A stretch of DNA of 8,487 nucleotides, taken from contig JBMNPN010000087.1 of assembly GCA_050943615.1 (NCBI GenBank), positions 1 through 8,487 of the forward strand. The letters run 5' to 3'. Made by a program: the position numbers and the translations under genes. Below the pieces are notes generated by a model. It made no database searches. It saw nothing but the letters and a program-made list of their open reading frames with translations, and was not told where the DNA came from. Positions 1-7,304 of the stretch are shown in pieces (positions within the stretch are counted from its first letter, which is position 1; every line of letters starts with the position of its first letter). This DNA is from CACZQA01 sp050943615 (GTDB lineage: Bacteria > Actinomycetota > Coriobacteriia > Coriobacteriales > QAMH01).

Positions 1-953
1 CCTTTCAAGACATCATCCTCTCGCTGCAGCGCTACTGGGCGGACAAGGGCTGCGTCGTCTTGCAGCCCTACGACTCCGAGATTGGGGCGGGCACCTATCA
101 CACGGCAACGACATTACGGTCGCTGGGACCGGGCGATTGGCGCACCTGCTACGTGCAGCCCTGCCGCCGTCCCGCAGATGGCCGCTATGGCGCCAACCCC
201 AACCGCATGCAGCACTACTACCAGTTCCAGGTCATCATGAAGCCGTCTCCCGACAACATCCAGGAGCTCTACCTGGAATCGTTGCGCGCCATCGGAATCG
301 AGCCCGAAAAGCACGACGTGCGCTTCGTGGAAGACGACTGGGAGAGCCCGACGCTCGGCGCCTGGGGACTTGGCTGGGAGGTCTGGCTCAACGGCATGGA
401 AGTCACGCAGTTCACGTACTTCCAGCAGGTCGGCGGTATCGAGTGCGACCCGGTTCCCGCAGAGGTTACCTACGGTCTGGAGCGACTCGCCATGTACATC
501 CAGGGCGTCGACTCCGTCTACGACCTCGTGTGGAGCGAGATGCCCGACGGCATGCGCTTCACCTACGGGGACGTCTTCTACGAAAACGAGCGCGAGCAGT
601 CCGCCTACGACTTCGAGTTCGCCGATGTCGACATGCTGCTGGCGCGCTTCGATGCAAGCGAGCGCGAGTGCAAGCGCCTGCTCGATTTGGGCCTGCCGCT
701 TCCCGCTTATGACTGCGTCATGAAGTGCAGCCACGCGTTCAACCTGCTCGACGCGCGCGGCGCCATCTCGGCCACCGAACGCCAGCACTACATCCTGCGC
801 GTGCGCACCATCACCAAGGCCTGCTGCGAGTCCTACCTGAAGACCGTCATCGAGGAGGGCGGCGCCTGGATCGAGTCCCAGGACGGCCCGCGCCCGGCAG
901 ACCGTCAGATCGCCGCAGATGCAGACGATGAGGAGAAGGGAGCCCGTTCATGA
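1..953 (+). CDS. glyQ: Glycyl-tRNA synthetase alpha subunit (5' partial)
   Basis: This is the catalytic alpha chain of the tetrameric (alpha2beta2) class II glycyl-tRNA synthetase, which makes glycyl-AMP and charges tRNA-Gly in the cytoplasm. The reading frame is open from base 3, so the first complete codons read FQDIILSLQRYWADKGC. This aligns with the N-terminal part of E. coli GlyQ, and only about nine residues should be missing upstream of the window. Hallmark stretches are GAGTYHTATTLRSLGP, YVQPCRRPADGRYG, NRMQHYYQFQV, TLGAWGLGWEVWLNGMEVTQ and YGLERLAMYIQGVDSVYDLVW, all characteristic of the family. The C-terminal end carries a short acidic tail (ADADDEEKGARS). The stop codon overlaps the glyS start as ATGA at 950-953, which implies translational coupling of the two subunits. 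The internal TTG at 60 is not the true start. The identification is very secure. Confidence 0.97.
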   Translation, partial: FQDIILSLQRYWADKGCVVLQPYDSEIGAGTYHTATTLRSLGPGDWRTCYVQPCRRPADGRYGANPNRMQHYYQFQVIMKPSPDNIQELYLESLRAIGIEPEKHDVRFVEDDWESPTLGAWGLGWEVWLNGMEVTQFTYFQQVGGIECDPVPAEVTYGLERLAMYIQGVDSVYDLVWSEMPDGMRFTYGDVFYENEREQSAYDFEFADVDMLLARFDASERECKRLLDLGLPLPAYDCVMKCSHAFNLLDARGAISATERQHYILRVRTITKACCESYLKTVIEEGGAWIESQDGPRPADRQIAADADDEEKGARS

Positions 954-3031
954 GCGAGCGCAAGCTGGTCTTTGAAATTGGCACCGAAGAGCTCCCCTCC
1001 GAGCCGCTCTATGCCGCGACCAAGAACCTCGTCAAGCAGGCAGAAGACGCGCTTGTCGATGCGCGCATCCAGCATGGCGAGGTAAAGACCTTCTCGACGC
1101 CGCGCCGCATCATCCTTGCCGTCGATGGGGTGGCCGCGCAAAGCGACGAGCTCGTCATGCGCGCCAAGGGGCCTGCTGCGAAAATCGCCTTCGACGAGGA
1201 GGGCAAGCCGACCAAGGCGGCCCTCGGCTTTGCCCGCGGCAAGGGTGTCGACGTGTCCGAGCTCGAGCGCTCGGCAGATGAGAAGGGCGTGGAGTACGTC
1301 TACGCCGTCGTCAACAAGCCCGCAGAGCCGACGATCGAGCTTCTGCCTGGGATCCTCTCAGGGCTCATCGAGGGCATCTCCTGGCCACGCTCCCAGCGCT
1401 GGGGGCGTCTGCACGTGACCTTTGCCCGCCCGATCAGGTGGCTTTGCGCCCTCCTGGGCGATGAGGTCGTGCCGGTCGAGTACGCCGGCCTGAAGGCGGA
1501 TCGCCTTACCTGGGGACATCGCCTGATGCGCGACAGGAGCTTCGAGATCGCGAGCGCCGAGGACTTCTTCGACGCCTTCGACGAGATGCGCGTCGTGCCG
1601 AGTGCCAAGAAGCGCGCCGAGATCATCCGCAACCAGATCAACGTGGTCGAGTCCGATACGGGGCTTCGCGCCGACACGCCCAAGAAGACCTTCGATGAGG
1701 TCGTTAACCTGGTCGAGTGGCCGACGGTGCTCGTCGGGCATTTCGACGAACGCTTCTTGGACGTTCCGCCCGAGATCATCACAGACGCCATGCTCGAGCA
1801 CCAGCGCTACTTCCCGCTCTACCAGCCCGACGGCACGCTCGACAACGCCTTCATCATCGTGAGCAACGGCGACCCCGCCTACAACGACACCATCACCGAC
1901 GGAAACGAGCGCGTCGTGCGCGCCCGCCTCGACGATGCGGCCTTCTTCGTGGCAGAGGACCTGCACCGTCCGCTCGAAGATTACGTCGACGACCTCGCCG
2001 ACGTCGTCTTCCAGGAAAAGCTCGGGTCGGTCAAGGACAAGACGGAGCGCATCGTGAAGCTCGCCTCAGCCTGCTGCGAGAGCGCGGGAATCGAGGGGCA
2101 GGAGCGAAAGGACGCCCAGCGTGCCGCCTACCTGTGCAAGGCCGATCTCGTGACGAGCGCCGTCGTCGAGTTCACCTCGCTGCAGGGCATCATGGGCGGC
2201 CATTATGCGAAGGCCGCTGGCGAGAACGCCGATGTCGCGCTCGCCATCACCGATTCCTACCGTCCACGTTTTGCAGGCGACGACCTGCCCCGCAACCTCG
2301 CGGGCAAGGTGGTTGCGCTCTCCGACAAGCTCGACACCGTCTGCGGCATCTTCGCGATCGGCCAGGGGCCGACGGGCTCATCCGACCCGTTCGCCCTGCG
2401 CCGCAGTGCCATCGGCATCATCAACATCCTGCTCTCCGGTCTGAATGCCTCGCTTGCCGACCTCATCCGCGCCGCGCTTTCCAACTACGAGGGCGCCGTC
2501 GAGTTCGACGCCGAGGCCGTCTACGAGCAAGTGTGCGACTTCTTCGTGACGCGACTCGAGGTCATCGCCCGCGACCGCGGCCTTGCGCCCGACTGCATCG
2601 ATGCGGTGACGAGCATCGGCATGTTCGAGCCGGCGGAGACGATCGCGCGCATCGAGGTGCTCGGCAACGCCCGCGAAAACGACCCCGAGCTTTTCGATGA
2701 TCTGGCGACTGCCTACACGCGTGCTGCCAACCTCTGCGACCCGAGCCTTGGCACCGAGGTCGATGAAAGTCTCATGGGAGATGCGGAAAAGACGCTCATC
2801 GAATCGGTCGACGAGGCAGATGACGAGGTCTCCGAAGCACTCGGGAGGGGCGACCACGAGGCTGCCATTTCCGCACTTGCCGCATTACGTCAGCCCATCG
2901 ACCGCTTCTTCGAGGATGTCCTCGTCATGGACGAGGACGAGGAGCTGCGCCGCAATCGCCTGCGCGCGCTCAACTGCTTTGTCGCCGTCTTCGAAGACGT
3001 TGCCGACATCGGCAAACTCGCCAAAAAATAA
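950..3031 (+). CDS. glyS: Glycyl-tRNA synthetase beta subunit
   Basis: This is the beta chain of the two-subunit glycyl-tRNA synthetase, needed for tRNA-Gly binding and full activity with GlyQ. It has 693 residues, close to the roughly 690 of E. coli GlyS. The N-terminus KLVFEIGTEELPSEPLY matches the family opening (VEIGTEELP). A middle segment SLVEWP-like (NLVEWPTVLVGHFDERFLDVP) and HQRYFPLY follow. The HD-like domain shows HYAKAAGE at about residues 418-425, DDLPRNLAG, and DKLDT from about 459, with DPFALRRSAIG after it. The C-terminal anticodon-binding (DALR-like) helical region ends with EELRRNRLRALNCFVAVFEDVADIGKL. The ATG at 950 overlaps the glyQ stop, and a GAGAAGGGAG ribosome binding site lies 7 bases upstream. 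ppsR begins 13 bp downstream with no visible terminator between, so glyQ, glyS and ppsR are probably one transcript. Confidence 0.97.
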   Translation: MSERKLVFEIGTEELPSEPLYAATKNLVKQAEDALVDARIQHGEVKTFSTPRRIILAVDGVAAQSDELVMRAKGPAAKIAFDEEGKPTKAALGFARGKGVDVSELERSADEKGVEYVYAVVNKPAEPTIELLPGILSGLIEGISWPRSQRWGRLHVTFARPIRWLCALLGDEVVPVEYAGLKADRLTWGHRLMRDRSFEIASAEDFFDAFDEMRVVPSAKKRAEIIRNQINVVESDTGLRADTPKKTFDEVVNLVEWPTVLVGHFDERFLDVPPEIITDAMLEHQRYFPLYQPDGTLDNAFIIVSNGDPAYNDTITDGNERVVRARLDDAAFFVAEDLHRPLEDYVDDLADVVFQEKLGSVKDKTERIVKLASACCESAGIEGQERKDAQRAAYLCKADLVTSAVVEFTSLQGIMGGHYAKAAGENADVALAITDSYRPRFAGDDLPRNLAGKVVALSDKLDTVCGIFAIGQGPTGSSDPFALRRSAIGIINILLSGLNASLADLIRAALSNYEGAVEFDAEAVYEQVCDFFVTRLEVIARDRGLAPDCIDAVTSIGMFEPAETIARIEVLGNARENDPELFDDLATAYTRAANLCDPSLGTEVDESLMGDAEKTLIESVDEADDEVSEALGRGDHEAAISALAALRQPIDRFFEDVLVMDEDEELRRNRLRALNCFVAVFEDVADIGKLAKK

Positions 3032-3032
3032 T

Positions 3033-3038
3033 AGGGGG
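3033..3038 (+). promoter_or_regulatory. Ribosome binding site that decides the GTG start of ppsR
   Basis: AGGGGG lies 6 bases before GTG 3045 and only 1 base before an out-of-frame ATG at 3040. The spacing favours GTG 3045 as the ppsR start. The site sits directly after the glyS stop codon (3029-3031). Confidence 0.6.
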
Positions 3039-3044
3039 CATGGC

Positions 3045-3926
3045 GTGAGAAGCTGGATTTCCCAGGGAACGGTCAGAGGCGGTTTCCCGACGATTCATGT
3101 TGTATCCGACTCGTTGGGAAAGACTGGTGCCGAAATCGCACGCGCGGCAGCTTCGGCATACGGAAACGACGATCCCGCCATAGAGATCCTCTCTGAAGTC
3201 AATGACCCTGTCATCTTGCGCGCCAAGCTCGACGAGCATCTGGAAGAGCACCGCATGGGCGTCGACGAAAAGCCCTTCGTGCTCTTCTACACCGTGGTCG
3301 ACCCGGACCTGCGCGACACCCTCGAGGGGTTCGTCTCCGATAACGAAGAGGTTCTCGCGGCCGACCTTCTCACCTTTCCGCTGCACGTGCTGCACCAGGC
3401 AACGGGGCGCGAGCCGCTCGGCCGCCCCGGATCTCTGCACGCGGTCAACGAGCACTATTTCCAGCGCATCGATGCCCTCGAGTTCACCGTCAAGCACGAT
3501 GACGGGGTGCTCCTGCAGGATCTTCCCAAGGCAGACATCGTCATCCTCGGCGTCTCCCGCACGAGCAAGACGCCGACGTCCATCTACCTGGGACAGCAGG
3601 GGTACAAGGTGGCCAATGTGCCTCTCGTCGATGGAATCGAGCTTCCCAAGGAGGTCTACGAGGTCGAGCGCGAGAGGCTCTTCGGTCTCATCACCGACCC
3701 TTCCGTGTTGGTCGGCGTGAGAAAGACGCGCGTTAATTCCCAACTGGGGGAGCAATCGAAGTACTCGAATATCGATGCCGTGACAAAGGAGCTCAACCGA
3801 TCGCTTGCCATCATGCGCGGACTCGGCTGCGTCATCATCAACACGAAAGACCGCGCGATCGAGGAGACGGCTCAAGAGATACTGCGCCACTACAATGCGG
3901 CATTTCCCCGCCGCACAGCTTCTTAG
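3045..3926 (+). CDS. ppsR: PEP synthase regulatory kinase/phosphorylase (DUF299 family)
   Basis: This is a bifunctional serine/threonine kinase and Pi-dependent pyrophosphorylase of the PpsR/PDRP family. Family knowledge: it inactivates PEP synthase (or pyruvate phosphate dikinase) by ADP-dependent phosphorylation of an active-site threonine and reverses this with phosphate. With the GTG at 3045 the protein has 293 residues, within the family range. It opens with TIHVVSDSLGKTGAEIA, the conserved family N-terminus, and carries the P-loop-like motif GVSRTSKTPTS at about residues 169-179, followed by LGQQGYKVANVPLV. Near the C-terminus come SKYSNIDAVTKEL and INTKDRAIEETAQEIL, also typical. There is no good in-frame ATG near the start. 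The nearest ATG (3040) is out of frame and reads ATG-GCG-TGA, its stop overlapping the GTG. The neighbour ppsA supports PEP synthase rather than dikinase as the target. Confidence 0.93.
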   Translation: MRSWISQGTVRGGFPTIHVVSDSLGKTGAEIARAAASAYGNDDPAIEILSEVNDPVILRAKLDEHLEEHRMGVDEKPFVLFYTVVDPDLRDTLEGFVSDNEEVLAADLLTFPLHVLHQATGREPLGRPGSLHAVNEHYFQRIDALEFTVKHDDGVLLQDLPKADIVILGVSRTSKTPTSIYLGQQGYKVANVPLVDGIELPKEVYEVERERLFGLITDPSVLVGVRKTRVNSQLGEQSKYSNIDAVTKELNRSLAIMRGLGCVIINTKDRAIEETAQEILRHYNAAFPRRTAS

Positions 3927-3953
3927 GAGCGCGTCGGCTGTTCCCTCACGGGG

Positions 3954-3987
3954 TTATGGGCAAAAGTCGAATTAGATACCCTATAAT
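3954..3987 (+). promoter_or_regulatory. Candidate sigma70-type promoter of ppsA
   Basis: A perfect consensus -10 box TATAAT lies at 3982-3987, 78 bases before the ppsA start, in an AT-richer stretch between GC-rich genes. No convincing -35 box is seen at 16-18 bp spacing. TTATGG at 3954-3959 is the nearest similar hexamer, but at 22 bp it is too far upstream. ppsA may therefore have its own promoter in addition to any read-through from glyQ-glyS-ppsR, since no terminator is visible after ppsR. Confidence 0.5.
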
Positions 3988-4012
3988 GTCGGACGTTAGA
4001 AACGGGGATTTT

Positions 4013-4028
4013 CGCATTTTTCAATGCG
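4013..4028 (+). other. Small hairpin in the ppsA leader
   Basis: CGCATT (4013-4018), loop TTTC, AATGCG (4023-4028) forms a perfect 6-bp stem in the expected 5' untranslated region, ending 23 bases before the ribosome binding site. No U-run follows, so it is not an intrinsic terminator. It does not match a riboswitch that I recognise. It may stabilise the mRNA or be incidental. Confidence 0.35.
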
Positions 4029-4050
4029 CCGCTTCCTCTTTGATATCAGT

Positions 4051-4057
4051 GAAAGGA
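4051..4057 (+). promoter_or_regulatory. Ribosome binding site that fixes the ppsA start
   Basis: GAAAGGA lies 8 bases before ATG 4066. The upstream in-frame ATG at 4024 lacks a comparable site and lies inside the leader hairpin, so 4066 is preferred. Confidence 0.75.
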
Positions 4058-4065
4058 CAGGCAAG

Positions 4066-6453
4066 ATGGATCGTGACAAGGCATATGTTCTCTGGTTTGA
4101 TGAACTTCGCCGCGAGGACGTCGAGATCGTCGGCGGAAAGTCCTCATCTCTTGGGGAGATGACCTCCAAAACCGATGTTCCCGTTCCCTATGGGTTTGCC
4201 ACCACGGCATATGCGTACCGCCAGTTCATGGAGCGGACGGGTCTCGACAAGAAGATCCGCGATGAGCTGAAGAAGCTCACGGACGTCGAGGACTCGGCTC
4301 TGCTCCGCGAGGTGACCGACAACATCCGCGCCATGATCGTCGCCGAGGAGATGCCCGCGGACATCGTCGAGGCCATCAAGGACGCCTATGCCAAGCTCGG
4401 CGAGAAGATGAACGAGAACGACCCGTTCGTCGCCGTGCGCTCATCCGCGACCGCCGAAGATCTTCCCGACGCGAGCTTCGCCGGCCAGCAGGACACCTAC
4501 CTCAACGTGCATGGTCCCGACATGGTCGTGAAGAAGATCAAGGAGTGCTACGCCTCCACCTTCACCGACCGCGCCACCTACTATCGTGAGAAGACGGGAT
4601 TCGACCACCTGTCCATCGCGCTTTCAGCAACCGTCCAGATGATGGTCTTCTCCAAGGCAGCGGGCGTCATGTTCTCGCTCGACGTCACCAACGGCAACGA
4701 CAAGGTCGTCACCATCGAGGGCTCCTACGGCTTGGGCGAGATGGTCGTCCAGGGCGCCGTCACGCCCGACAACTTCGTCGTCGACAAGGGGACGGGCGAG
4801 ATCACGCGCCGCATCATCTCCGACAAGAACATCAAGATGATCCGCAAGCCCGAAGGCGATGTCGAGGAAGTCGAAGTACCCGTCGAGGAGCGCAAGCAAC
4901 AGGCCATCACCGACGAGCAGATAAAAGAGCTCGCGAACTACGCCATGCAGCTCGAGAAGCACTACGGCTGCTACATGGACATGGAGTGGGGCATCGATGA
5001 ACGCGACAACAAGGTCTGGCTGCTCCAGGCACGTCCCGAGACAGTCTGGTCGCGCAAGAAGGATGAGGGCAAAATGACTGACGAGAGCAATGCCGCAGAA
5101 ACCGAGAACCTCGAGGTCATCGTGACCGGCCTGCCTGCCTCTCCCGGCAAGGTCGCCGGCAAGGCGCACGTCATTACCGATCCGTCCCGTATCGACGAGT
5201 TCAAGGATGGCGAGGTCCTCGTCACCACGATGACGGCGCCCGACTGGGTGCCCGCCATGCAGAAGGCGGTCGCCATCGTCACCGATGCCGGCGGCATGAC
5301 CTGCCATGCCGCCATCGTCGGCCGCGAGATGGGCATTCCCTGCATCGTCGGCACGGCGAGCCATTCCCAGGAGGCGACCAAGTCGATCAAGGACGGTCAA
5401 GAGATCACGGTCGATGCCTCCAACGGCACCGTGTACGCGGGCATCGTCAAGAGCATGGTCTCCGAGGCTCCTGCTGCTGAAGCCGCAGTTGCCGCGCCGG
5501 CCTATTCGGTACCTGCCACGGGCACCAAGATCTACATGAACCTCGGCAACCCCGACCTCGCGGAAAAGCACGGCAAGCTCCCGTGCGATGGCGTCGGCCT
5601 CATGCGCGAGGAGTTCATCTGGACCACCTTCATCCACGAGCATCCGATGCACCTCATCGAGACCGGCCGTGCCGACGAGGCAGTCGATAAGCTCGCCGAG
5701 GGCATGCGCAAGGTCGCGAGCGCGCTTGCCCCGCGCCAGGTCGTTGTGCGCCTCTCCGATTTCAAGTCCAGCGAGTACCGCGGTCTCATCGGCGGTGACA
5801 AGTATGAGCCCGAAGAGCCCAGCGCCCTGCTCGGTTGGCGTGGCGCGTCGCGTTACTACGACCCCAAGTACCTTCCCGCCTTCAAGCTCGAGCTCCAGGC
5901 CATCAAGAAGGTCCGCGACGAGTACGGCTTCAAGAACCTCCAGGTCATGATCCCGTTCTGCCGCACCGTCAAGGAGGCCGAGACCGTCACGGGCATCATG
6001 GCCGAAGAGGGCCTGGTGCGCAGCCCCGACTTCAAGATCTGGCTCATGGCCGAGATTCCCAGCAACATCATCCTGGCCGACCAGTTCAACAAGTTCGTCG
6101 ACGGCTACTCCATCGGCAGCAACGACCTCACCATGCTGATTCTGGGGCTCGACCGCGACAACGAGATCATCCAGAACATCGCCGATGGTCGTGACCTCGC
6201 TGTCAAGCGCGCCATCCGCCACCTCATCGAGGTCGCCCACAAGGACGGCAAGACCGTGTCCATCTGCGGTCAGCTCCCGAGCATCTACCCGGAGTTCTGC
6301 GAGTTCCTCATCAAGAGCGGCATCGACTCCATCTCGGTCAACCCCGATGCGGTCGTCCACACCAAACAGATCGCCGCGCAGATCGAGCACAAGATGATGC
6401 TCGACAAGCTCACGGGCCGTGGCAGGGAGGAAAGCGAAGACCTCACCTGGTAA
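4066..6453 (+). CDS. ppsA: Phosphoenolpyruvate synthase (pyruvate, water dikinase)
   Basis: The enzyme converts pyruvate, ATP and water to PEP, AMP and phosphate, feeding gluconeogenesis. The protein has 795 residues, the usual length. Domains in order: an N-terminal ATP-grasp nucleotide-binding domain (about 1-330) with VGGKSSSLGEM, RSSATAEDLPDASFAGQQ from R125, and QARPET at 321-326. Next is the swivelling phosphohistidine domain with GGMTCHAAIVGREMGIPC, catalytic His H414 and the regulatory threonine T412. An Ala/Pro-rich linker (about 466-488) follows, then the PEP/pyruvate TIM-barrel domain with GLMREEF (R514), VVRLSDFKSSEYRGL, MAEIPSN, GSNDLTM and CGQLPS, whose Cys (C734) corresponds to the catalytic cysteine of the family. 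The T-C-H order matches PEP synthase; the maize dikinase I recall has T-S-H. PpsR, encoded just upstream, should phosphorylate T412. The gene is followed by a strong terminator. Confidence 0.95.
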   Translation: MDRDKAYVLWFDELRREDVEIVGGKSSSLGEMTSKTDVPVPYGFATTAYAYRQFMERTGLDKKIRDELKKLTDVEDSALLREVTDNIRAMIVAEEMPADIVEAIKDAYAKLGEKMNENDPFVAVRSSATAEDLPDASFAGQQDTYLNVHGPDMVVKKIKECYASTFTDRATYYREKTGFDHLSIALSATVQMMVFSKAAGVMFSLDVTNGNDKVVTIEGSYGLGEMVVQGAVTPDNFVVDKGTGEITRRIISDKNIKMIRKPEGDVEEVEVPVEERKQQAITDEQIKELANYAMQLEKHYGCYMDMEWGIDERDNKVWLLQARPETVWSRKKDEGKMTDESNAAETENLEVIVTGLPASPGKVAGKAHVITDPSRIDEFKDGEVLVTTMTAPDWVPAMQKAVAIVTDAGGMTCHAAIVGREMGIPCIVGTASHSQEATKSIKDGQEITVDASNGTVYAGIVKSMVSEAPAAEAAVAAPAYSVPATGTKIYMNLGNPDLAEKHGKLPCDGVGLMREEFIWTTFIHEHPMHLIETGRADEAVDKLAEGMRKVASALAPRQVVVRLSDFKSSEYRGLIGGDKYEPEEPSALLGWRGASRYYDPKYLPAFKLELQAIKKVRDEYGFKNLQVMIPFCRTVKEAETVTGIMAEEGLVRSPDFKIWLMAEIPSNIILADQFNKFVDGYSIGSNDLTMLILGLDRDNEIIQNIADGRDLAVKRAIRHLIEVAHKDGKTVSICGQLPSIYPEFCEFLIKSGIDSISVNPDAVVHTKQIAAQIEHKMMLDKLTGRGREESEDLTW

Positions 6454-6482
6454 TTCCCAAGGTCCGCTAGACACGTGAGAGA

Positions 6483-6510
6483 GGGGCAGCCATCTGGCTG
6501 CCCCTTTTTT
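6483..6510 (+). terminator. Intrinsic terminator of ppsA
   Basis: A perfect 9-bp GC-rich stem (GGGGCAGCC at 6483-6491, GGCTGCCCC at 6496-6504) with a 4-base ATCT loop is followed directly by six T residues (6505-6510), 29 bases after the ppsA stop. This is a textbook Rho-independent terminator on the + strand. Confidence 0.95.
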
Positions 6511-6610
6511 GGCGTCTTTAAGTGCAGGAAAGAATGCACACTGCTGCATCTCGAGTTTTTCTACACGATACGTCTCGTGCTCCGGTACACACGGAGGGGA
6601 GTCCACGAAG
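6511..6610. other. Gene-free stretch with three small hairpins
   Basis: No credible gene is seen. Three short inverted repeats follow one another: GTGCA/TGCAC at 6522-6539 (8-base loop), CACGA/TCGTG at 6564-6579 (6-base loop) and CTCCG/CGGAG at 6580-6596 (7-base loop). The last two are back to back. A T-run (6556-6560) precedes the second. They could belong to a non-coding RNA or to debris of a repeat element. I do not recognise a known RNA family. Confidence 0.35.
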
Positions 6611-6752
6611 TTGCAATAAAATGCGGGAGTGGCTGCAATGACACGCTCTGGAAGAGATATCCCCAATTTGGCCGACCTTCTGACCTGCGCCTCCTTTCCG
6701 GCCGTTCGCAGAATCGCACCGCAAAACCAGCCCCTCCCGCATTTTCTTGCAA
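6611..6752. repeat. 142-bp element bounded by 25-bp inverted repeats (MITE-like)
   Basis: The left arm at 6611-6635 (TTGCAATAAAATGCGGGAG, then TGGCTG) is the reverse complement of the right arm at 6728-6752, with 23 of 25 positions matching. The outermost six bases, TTGCAA, are identical at both ends and are themselves palindromic. The interior has further weak pairing (GGCCG at 6670-6674 with CGGCC at 6699-6703). No transposase is encoded and no clear target-site duplication is seen outside the TTGCAA ends, although TTGCAA itself could be one. A second copy of the arm segment TTTTCTTGCA lies at 6795-6804, and AAAACCAG (6723-6730) is complementary to CTGGTTTT (6791-6798). Most likely this is a small non-autonomous mobile element or palindromic intergenic repeat. 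A structured RNA is the alternative. Confidence 0.55.
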
Positions 6753-6841
6753 TGCCCCCGCTCTTCGTCAGCACTCTTACCCGTAGACCGCTGGTTTTCT
6801 TGCAGGAAGATTTACGTGTTCTGACGTTTGGGTAACGGCTA

Positions 6842-6870
6842 TGGAAGCAATGCGTTCGTCTGTGTATATT
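6842..6870 (+). promoter_or_regulatory. Candidate promoter of the arsR-nitroreductase operon
   Basis: TATATT at 6865-6870 resembles a -10 box. The hexamer at the right distance (TGGAAG, 6842-6847) is a poor -35. The -10 box abuts and overlaps by one base the palindrome at 6870-6889, the arrangement expected if a repressor blocks RNA polymerase there. Confidence 0.4.
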
Positions 6871-6889
6871 GGTTCAAGTGTTTGAACCA
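6870..6889. promoter_or_regulatory. Palindromic operator, probably for the adjacent ArsR-family repressor
   Basis: TGGTTCAA (6870-6877), GTGT, TTGAACCA (6882-6889) is a perfect 8-4-8 inverted repeat. The core TTCAA-N4-TTGAA resembles operators of ArsR/SmtB proteins. It lies at the likely transcription start, 46 bp before the GTG start of the repressor gene, so autorepression is the simplest model. A partial half-site-like AAACCA follows at 6892-6897. Confidence 0.65.
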
Positions 6890-6920
6890 TTAAACCATTA
6901 GATGCATGACAGCAGACGAA

Positions 6921-6926
6921 GAGAGG
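6921..6926 (+). promoter_or_regulatory. Ribosome binding site that decides the arsR-family start
   Basis: GAGAGG lies 9 bases before GTG 6936. The alternative ATG at 6906 has only the AT-rich operator region upstream and no purine-rich site. Confidence 0.6.
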
Positions 6927-6935
6927 ACGTATTTC

Positions 6936-7304
6936 GTGGACACCTGCAGCGACACCAGGGCGAAACTTGCCCGAGAATTCAAGCAGCACCGTGATGCCTT
7001 CGTCGCCCTGGGAGATGAGAACCGGCAGGGAATCTTCCTTGCGCTCTTGGAGGGTCCGACCGAGGGGATGCGCGTCACCGAGCTCACCGAACAATCGTCT
7101 CTTTCCCGTCCTGCCGTATCGCACCATCTCAAGGTCCTGCGCGATGCCCGGCTCATCAACATGAGAAGCGAGGGGACGAGGAACTTCTACTACGTCGACC
7201 CCCAGAACACTGCGTGGCTCGACATCGCAAAGCTGTTCGAACACATCTCAACGGCGATAGAGAACTGCTCTTTTGCAGCAGGCTACGAGAAAGGCAGAGC
7301 ATGA
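6936..7304 (+). CDS. ArsR-family winged-helix transcriptional repressor
   Basis: This is a small dimeric DNA-binding regulator of the ArsR/SmtB type. From GTG 6936 it has 122 residues; an ATG at 6906 would give 132. The core shows ALGDENRQGIFLALLEG (helices, about 24-40), then the helix-turn-helix VTELTEQSSLSRPAVSHHLKVL-like region (about 47-68) and the beta-wing DARLINMRSEGTRNFYYVD (about 70-88). The classical metal-binding ELCVCDL motif of ArsR is absent. Only two cysteines are present, C4 and C111, near opposite ends, so an inter-subunit thiol or metal site is possible but unproven. The gene overlaps the nitroreductase gene by ATGA and is preceded by a perfect palindrome, suggesting that it represses both itself and the flavoprotein. 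The inducer is unknown; redox stress, a quinone or a nitro compound would fit the partner gene. Confidence 0.88.
   Translation: MDTCSDTRAKLAREFKQHRDAFVALGDENRQGIFLALLEGPTEGMRVTELTEQSSLSRPAVSHHLKVLRDARLINMRSEGTRNFYYVDPQNTAWLDIAKLFEHISTAIENCSFAAGYEKGRA
7287..7294 (+). promoter_or_regulatory. Ribosome binding site of the nitroreductase-like gene
   Basis: GAGAAAGG lies 6 bases before ATG 7301, inside the end of the arsR-family gene. It supports 7301 over the upstream in-frame ATG at 7214, which is deep inside the repressor gene and has no such site. Confidence 0.7.

Noticed and set aside
2970..3890. 306-codon minus-strand open frame opposite ppsR
   Set aside because: It is a shadow of the DUF299 gene, and its translation matches no family that I recognise.
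3931..3960. Terminator after ppsR
   Set aside because: Only a 3-bp CCC/GGG pairing around TCAC is visible, with no U-run.
4013..4065. Riboswitch in the ppsA leader
   Set aside because: Only one 6-bp hairpin is visible in a leader of about 70 bases, with no terminator/antiterminator pair or known aptamer motif.
4624..6774. 716-codon minus-strand open frame opposite ppsA
   Set aside because: It is antisense to a confidently identified enzyme, composed of low-complexity residues, and runs through the terminator. This is a common artefact of GC-rich codon bias.
6475..6786. 103-codon + strand open frame after ppsA
   Set aside because: It starts at a GTG just before the intrinsic terminator, reads through it, and covers the inverted-repeat element. 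It has no ribosome binding site and no recognisable domain.
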